From NCBI GenBank assembly GCA_017996595.1, contig JAGOGT010000031.1, forward strand, positions 1 through 9,097: a DNA stretch of 9,097 nucleotides. The letters are read 5' to 3'. The notes under the pieces were generated by a model. The model saw only the letters and a program-made list of their open reading frames with translations, had not been told where the DNA came from and made no database searches. Source of the stretch: Candidatus Cloacimonadota bacterium. Its GTDB lineage: Bacteria; Cloacimonadota; Cloacimonadia; Cloacimonadales; Cloacimonadaceae. Each line of letters begins with the position of its first letter. Position 1 is the first letter of the stretch. Of the stretch, positions 6,101 to 9,097 are shown one piece after another. The translations under genes and the position numbers were made by a program.

Positions 6101-8645
6101 CTTCCAATTCTACGGTCAGATCTATGATCAGGTAACGGTCGCATCCAATGGATTCGTTACTTTTGGACCCTCGATGAATGGCGAATTCCGAAACTACCGT
6201 CTTCCCGGCCCCATGGGACCCTCTCCCATGATTGCTGCCTTCTGGGATGATCTTGCCACCATCACCGGTGGAGGGATTTACACCTATTTTGACCGCGGTT
6301 TGCACGCCTTCATCATTGAATGGTACAATATCCGCAATGGCGGAACCAACGGCACCGCCGTGGAAAGCTTCCAGATCGTTCTGTACGATCAGGCTGCCTA
6401 TCCCACCAGCCTTGGCGACGGGCCCATCAAAATCCAGTATCATACTTTTAATAATGTAGATGCCCAATCCGGAAATGAACATGGCAATTTCTGCACCATC
6501 GGTATCGAAGATCACACCGGAACGGTTGGCCTGGAATATAGCTTCAATAACCTCTATCCCACTGCCGCTGCTCCACTTTCCAATAACAAAGCGATCTATA
6601 TCACCAATATCCCCATCTATCATGAAGCTGCACACCTGATCATCGACGACACCTACGTGGACGATGCCAATCACAATGGCGTTTGCGAACCTGGCGAAAC
6701 CGTTGAATTCGGCGTGGCAATCTCCAATGGCGGCAACCTGGTGGCTCAAAACGTGAATGCTACGGTTACCTCCACCAGTGAGTATGTAAATATCCTCAAT
6801 GGCACTTCCACTTACTATCCCATCTCTCCTGATCAGACCGCTGTAAATCAGATTCCCTTCAGCTTCCAGATCGATGCGGATTGCCCCGATGGCGAAGTGC
6901 TTGGCTTCAATATCAATCTGGTGAGCGGTGAAATCGTCTTCGACCGCCAGTTCAGCTTCCAGGTAAGTGCTTCCACTCTGGCCTATAAGTCCTATATGGT
7001 GGACGATCATGAAGCCAATTTCGACGGCGTGATCGATACCGGCGAAAGCTTCAATCTGGTGATCAACCTGCAGAATAATTCTGTAGTGGATGCTCGTGAT
7101 ATTCAGGCTACTCTGGCCAGCACCGATCCCAATCTGCAGATCCTGAATCCCGTGCTGGTTCTGGATAAGATCGCTCCGAATGACATCATCCAGCTCATTT
7201 ATCCGCTGTCCTGTGCCAATGTTCCCGCTTCGGTTACCGATCTGGTTCTGAATTTCTCCGCCACCTGCAGCAATGGTAATCCCACCTCCGTAACCTTTGA
7301 TGTGCCCTACAATAATCCTGATTACTATCTGGATTTTGAATTTGATGATGGCGATTTCGATTCGGAAACTGGCTGGGTTTGGGGAACTCCTGCGCAGGTT
7401 ACTCCCCCCAGTGGCCAGAAGCTATGGGCTACCAATCTCAGTGGACAGTATCCTTCCCTGGTGCAATATCATCTCTATAGCCCCATATACACCCTGGGAA
7501 GCGCCAGCACCCTCACCTTCCGCCATTACTACGCCTTTGAGAATGGCCACGATGGCGCTAATGTAGCCATCTCCACCAATAATGGCCAAAGCTGGAACAT
7601 CATCCATCCCAATAGCCCCTACAATGGCACCAGCCTCAGTGGCTTGGGCGGAGAAACCGGATGGACAGGCAATTCCGGCGGCTGGCAGAATCCCAGCTTC
7701 AATCTCTCAAGTTACGCGGGTCAAACCGTGATGTTCCGCTACCGTTTTGGATCGGACGGTGCCACCACCAATACCGGCTGGTTCATCGATAATTTCGATC
7801 TGGCTGGAGTAGTGAAAAAGACCGGATATCTCCATGGCGTGGTTTATTCCAGCTCCGGAAGCAACCCTGCCAATGCCCGGGTGGTATCCAATCAGCACTA
7901 TGCCACCAATCCCGATGCCGAAGGTAACTTCCGCCTCTTCCTGCCCAATGGCACGCATACCGTTACTGCCAGCATGGCGCATCACCAGGCATCATCCGTG
8001 AATGCGGTGCCAATCAATCCCACTACCCCTACTTTCTACACCGAATTCACCCTCATTGATCTGCCCCAACCGCTCAATCTGCATGCCACCGTGGATAACG
8101 ATACCGGCGAGATGAGCATTACCTGGAACGAACCTCAGGATCCCGTGCTACCCGTTACCGGCTACCATGTGTACCGTAAGTTCGATTCTGGCCCCTATGA
8201 AATGGTTCTGAATACTTCCACACCGCTGTATGAAGAAACGCTTACCCTGCTGGGAATTTATCAGTACTACGTGCGGGTGAACTACCTGAATGTGGAAGGT
8301 ACCCCCAGCGACACGCTCATCGTTCCCTTCCCCTATACCTCCAATCCCGAAGAACCCACCCCGGGACTGGTTAATAACCTGAATAATAACTACCCCAATC
8401 CTTTCAATCCTACTACCACGATCTCCTTCAGTCTGGCCAAAGCAGGCAAGACCACTCTGGCGATCTATAACCTGAAAGGACAGTTAGTTACCAATCTCGT
8501 TAATGGTGAAATGAACGAAGGACAGCATCACATCGTGTGGAACGGCCGCGATGCCCATAACCGCGGTGTGGCCTCAGGAATGTACTTCTACTCTCTGCAA
8601 AGCGGCGACTTCCGTGCCGTGAAGAAAATGCTGCTGATGAAATAG
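3186..8645 (+). CDS. Giant secreted gingipain-like (C25) multidomain protein with C-terminal sorting domain
   Basis: 1819 residues. Signal peptide 1-21 (KK, then a hydrophobic core ending ATA). C25 propeptide-like region ~25-225. C25 domain ~234-570: PPRYLIIYG, FWKRQKGADV, FVILIGD, YPYTHLDGTDLLGECFIGRI, and the closing GDPTMEVFTG. The catalytic Cys is probably C465 (ITCSTGNY). The His motif GHGS is replaced by RGYI (437-440), so Tyr439 stands where His is expected. Ig-like/regulatory domain ~573-660. Four related CARDB-like modules start near 669, 789, 1149 and 1265; each opens with an acidic Asn/Gly-rich loop ending GE. A nidogen-like beta domain (VASNGFVTFG, AAFWDDL) lies at ~905-1143. Jelly-roll/MAM-like domain ~1383-1541; carboxypeptidase-regulatory-like ~1546-1622; FnIII ~1627-1718. 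The type A sorting/FlgD-like domain (~1730-1819) has YPNPFNPTT, LAIYNLKGQLV and a basic KKMLLMK end. This predicts export through a type IX-like route to the surface. AAGGAA supports the start. Proteolytic activity is uncertain. Confidence 0.9.
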   Translation: MKKTILLVLMSMMLCFAFATATNTAPNSLNTAFTISQRNAMSMNVRFDLPQYSIVEEHKGATNYQRIVIPQAGSLMQAGMPELPTLSTSIAIPAHGSVNIEVLSSQQDVRSGFLPYPVQQGNNLDEPKGFVIDNEYYNSGSLYPVAALEYSDPMILRDFRIVTVQINPFSYNPQTGELIIHETIDFRVNYTAQAGINELASEPGTISASFAGMYESFILNYDDYRDAVVANTPPRYLIIYGNNSDPAYLNAVNEYAFWKRQKGADVMMASTASGEAGSSTTTIKAYIQAKYNDPATRPDFVILIGDVSGSYTIPAFTVSSGGGDYPYTHLDGTDLLGECFIGRISVENLSQLTVVLNKIYLYEKNINPDTAEWLDRMLLVGDTAPSGQSTIYMAKYIKEMSLLVNPNYTYTELYNDSPAPSAMNSAINQGVGFFSYRGYINMSNWSPSESLVNGFKLPHAIIITCSTGNYATGTGTTEAFIRLGTTASPKGAVTAIGMSTSSTHTTFNNVLHGGIFGGLFQSQLRTMGEALLHGKLYMSQTFGVSSPTNVQKFTHWCNLMGDPTMEVFTGHPNLFTPQMATTFPLGLGMFDVAVADTAGLPVEGAAITLSMGTTIVARGYTDASGNCILLLPSTLTAGDAVLTISKHEFKPYQGTITINNQPTLAPGAIVIDDDSTLPSSGNGNGIAEAGEIVEVLLSLTNTGTNAVSGISGSISCDNPYVTLTDSTVVYPEIAGGASAANNTSVVVQISQNIPHQSMLRLNLVLTDAAQQAYNVSAHFEVTAPKPEFVSYLVIDTNNQHLDPGESTELSITVRNNSAMPVLGVMGRLYTQNDLVGVPDYTAEFGNLDPGVSVTCGTDRFGLQARPEVLPGMLIPMRLKLYTAGGWEQFIDFTLSVGQVASTTPLGPDAYGYVIYDWTDTAYPEAPVYAWIPIAPAEGGLGTQLAISDAYTSSDEGDQTGADPLETVSLPFPFQFYGQIYDQVTVASNGFVTFGPSMNGEFRNYRLPGPMGPSPMIAAFWDDLATITGGGIYTYFDRGLHAFIIEWYNIRNGGTNGTAVESFQIVLYDQAAYPTSLGDGPIKIQYHTFNNVDAQSGNEHGNFCTIGIEDHTGTVGLEYSFNNLYPTAAAPLSNNKAIYITNIPIYHEAAHLIIDDTYVDDANHNGVCEPGETVEFGVAISNGGNLVAQNVNATVTSTSEYVNILNGTSTYYPISPDQTAVNQIPFSFQIDADCPDGEVLGFNINLVSGEIVFDRQFSFQVSASTLAYKSYMVDDHEANFDGVIDTGESFNLVINLQNNSVVDARDIQATLASTDPNLQILNPVLVLDKIAPNDIIQLIYPLSCANVPASVTDLVLNFSATCSNGNPTSVTFDVPYNNPDYYLDFEFDDGDFDSETGWVWGTPAQVTPPSGQKLWATNLSGQYPSLVQYHLYSPIYTLGSASTLTFRHYYAFENGHDGANVAISTNNGQSWNIIHPNSPYNGTSLSGLGGETGWTGNSGGWQNPSFNLSSYAGQTVMFRYRFGSDGATTNTGWFIDNFDLAGVVKKTGYLHGVVYSSSGSNPANARVVSNQHYATNPDAEGNFRLFLPNGTHTVTASMAHHQASSVNAVPINPTTPTFYTEFTLIDLPQPLNLHATVDNDTGEMSITWNEPQDPVLPVTGYHVYRKFDSGPYEMVLNTSTPLYEETLTLLGIYQYYVRVNYLNVEGTPSDTLIVPFPYTSNPEEPTPGLVNNLNNNYPNPFNPTTTISFSLAKAGKTTLAIYNLKGQLVTNLVNGEMNEGQHHIVWNGRDAHNRGVASGMYFYSLQSGDFRAVKKMLLMK
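8059..8129 (+). repeat. First copy of the 71-bp exact duplication (inside the C25 gene)
   Basis: This stretch codes for the first part of the FnIII domain (from LPQPLNLHATVDNDTG to ITWN) and is identical, base for base, to 9027-9097 at the window end. Similarity ends sharply on the upstream side: the bases before 8059 and before 9027 do not match. Confidence 0.95.
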
Positions 8646-8708
8646 TGAGAGCAAGCTGTGAGAGCTGCGCTGTGAGAGGACTTTGTCCTGTGAGAGCAAC
8701 GCTGTGAG
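8645..8708 (+). repeat. Array of five GTGAG units separated by mini-palindromes
   Basis: GTGAG occurs at 8645-8649, 8658-8662, 8672-8676, 8690-8694 and 8704-8708. Each of the four intervals is exactly one tiny hairpin: AGC-AA-GCT (8650-8657), AGC-TGC-GCT (8663-8671), AGGAC-TTT-GTCCT (8677-8689) and AGC-AAC-GCT (8695-8703). The third has different arms that still pair, so pairing is preserved while sequence changes. The first G is the last base of the C25 stop codon TAG. The array lies between the gene end and its terminator, so it should be in the 3' untranslated RNA. Function is unknown. Confidence 0.9.
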
Positions 8709-8741
8709 ACACCCGCAGTTAAGTGATAAACGATAATGAAC

Positions 8742-8770
8742 AGGGCGAGCTTCGGCTCGCCCTTTGTTTT
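8742..8770 (+). terminator. Rho-independent terminator with UUCG tetraloop
   Basis: A perfect 9-bp stem AGGGCGAGC / GCTCGCCCT (8742-8750 and 8755-8763) is closed by the very stable C(UUCG)G tetraloop and followed by TTTGTTTT. It ends transcription of the C25 gene about 100 bases after its stop. Confidence 0.93.
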
Positions 8771-8858
8771 AACTCGAATGATACAACTGGAGTTTATGAG
8801 GCCATAATAAATTCGGCTCTCTTTCAAACTTAGTGGGTAGTATTGGCAAACTAAAGGA
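8771..8858. other. AT-rich spacer with no recognised feature
   Basis: No coding frame with a ribosome-binding site, no tRNA-like fold and no convincing promoter were seen. A single TGGAGTT at 8788-8794 resembles the start of the palindromic units further right, but the match stops after seven bases. Confidence 0.6.
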
Positions 8859-9014
8859 ATGGAGTTCAAGCGGCTTAAATAACTCTAGACCTTATCAGCA
8901 ACTTGAATAGCCGCTTGGACTTCATGACGCTCGTTACTTAAGCTGTTTGAAGTCCAAAGCGCTATCATACATAGAGATAAGCGTATAGTATATTCAAACG
9001 CTTTGAACTCCAAT
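8859..9014. repeat. Inverted pair of 65-bp palindromic units (BIME-like element)
   Basis: Unit 1 (8860-8924, + strand) and unit 2 (8948-9012, - strand) are both 65 bp. They begin with the same ten bases TGGAGTTCAA, end with the same ten TTGGACTTCA, share CTTATC in the middle, and agree at about 40 of 65 positions without gaps. Each unit is also a hairpin by itself. Unit 1 pairs 8859-8875 with 8909-8925 (17 pairs, two of them G-U). Unit 2 pairs 8948-8961 with 8999-9012 and does so better in the - strand RNA. The outer ends (8860-8869 / 9003-9012) and inner ends (8915-8924 / 8948-8957) are perfect 10-bp inverted repeats. AAT flanks both outer sides, a possible 3-bp target duplication, but weak. 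It codes for nothing visible. Resembles REP doublets or a small non-autonomous palindromic element. Confidence 0.82.
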
Positions 9015-9026
9015 CAGCCTGATGGA

Positions 9027-9097
9027 ATCTGCCCCAACCGCTCAATCTGCATGCCACCGTGGATAACGATACCGGCGAGATGAGCATTACCTGGAAC
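9027..9097 (+). repeat. Second copy of the 71-bp FnIII-coding fragment, cut by the window edge
   Basis: Identical over its whole visible length to 8059-8129 (offset 968). Read in the frame of the C25 gene it gives LPQPLNLHATVDNDTG and on to ITWN, but a TGA in that frame at 9020-9022 sits just upstream and there is no ribosome-binding site. It is therefore not the body of an intact gene unless translation starts at the internal ATG at 9080. It could be a remnant of a tandem paralogue, a recent segmental copy, or an assembly artefact at a contig end. Confidence 0.9.

Noticed and set aside
6090..7010. Long open frame of 306 codons on the - strand
   Set aside because: It lies wholly antisense to the C25 gene, has no recognisable domain or ribosome-binding site, and is explained by codon bias of the sense gene. 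The same applies to 5352-6059 on the - strand.
8645..8708. CRISPR-like array
   Set aside because: The repeat is only 5 bp and the spacers are 8-13 nt palindromes, far below CRISPR sizes, and no cas gene is present.
8588..8869. 93-codon open frame on the - strand over the 3' end of the C25 gene
   Set aside because: It runs through the terminator, the GTGAG array and part of the palindromic unit, and its product resembles nothing; it is a chance frame.
8851..9026. tRNA or other known structured RNA in the terminal intergenic region
   Set aside because: No cloverleaf, T-loop or anticodon arm could be drawn; the pairing is fully explained by the two palindromic units.

Overview
This 9.1 kb window is bacterial, and all four genes lie on the + strand. 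The likely source is a member of the FCB group, possibly Candidatus Cloacimonadota. That rests on a very large secreted C25 (gingipain-like) protein that ends in a 'YPNPFNPTT' C-terminal sorting/FlgD-like domain. The assignment is inference, because no rRNA or other phylogenetic marker is present except partial tyrS and glnA.

Layout. Positions 2-958 hold the 3' part of tyrS, cut by the left edge. Its stop overlaps the start of an M50/site-2-protease-like membrane protein (955-1599). A 102-bp gap carries a long, nearly perfect hairpin built from 7-bp repeats. The type I glutamine synthetase glnA follows, best started at 1702 and ending at 3123. A 62-bp gap contains a textbook sigma-54 promoter. 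Next is a 1819-residue secreted multidomain protein (3186-8645): signal peptide, C25 propeptide, C25 peptidase-like domain in which the expected catalytic His appears to be Tyr, four related Ig-like modules, a jelly-roll domain, a carboxypeptidase-regulatory-like domain, FnIII and a sorting domain.

The last 452 bp have no convincing gene but are rich in structure. There is an array of five GTGAG units separated by four tiny palindromes. It is followed by a strong intrinsic terminator with a UUCG loop. Further on is a pair of 65-bp palindromic units in inverted orientation (BIME-like). At the very edge is an exact 71-bp copy of the FnIII-coding part of the large gene.

Functionally, tyrS, the M50 gene and glnA are housekeeping genes, and the first two are probably translationally coupled. 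The secreted protein appears to be a separate transcription unit, started by a sigma-54 promoter and stopped by the terminator at 8742-8770. The unusual material in the window is the regulation and active site of this protein and the repeats in the intergenic regions.
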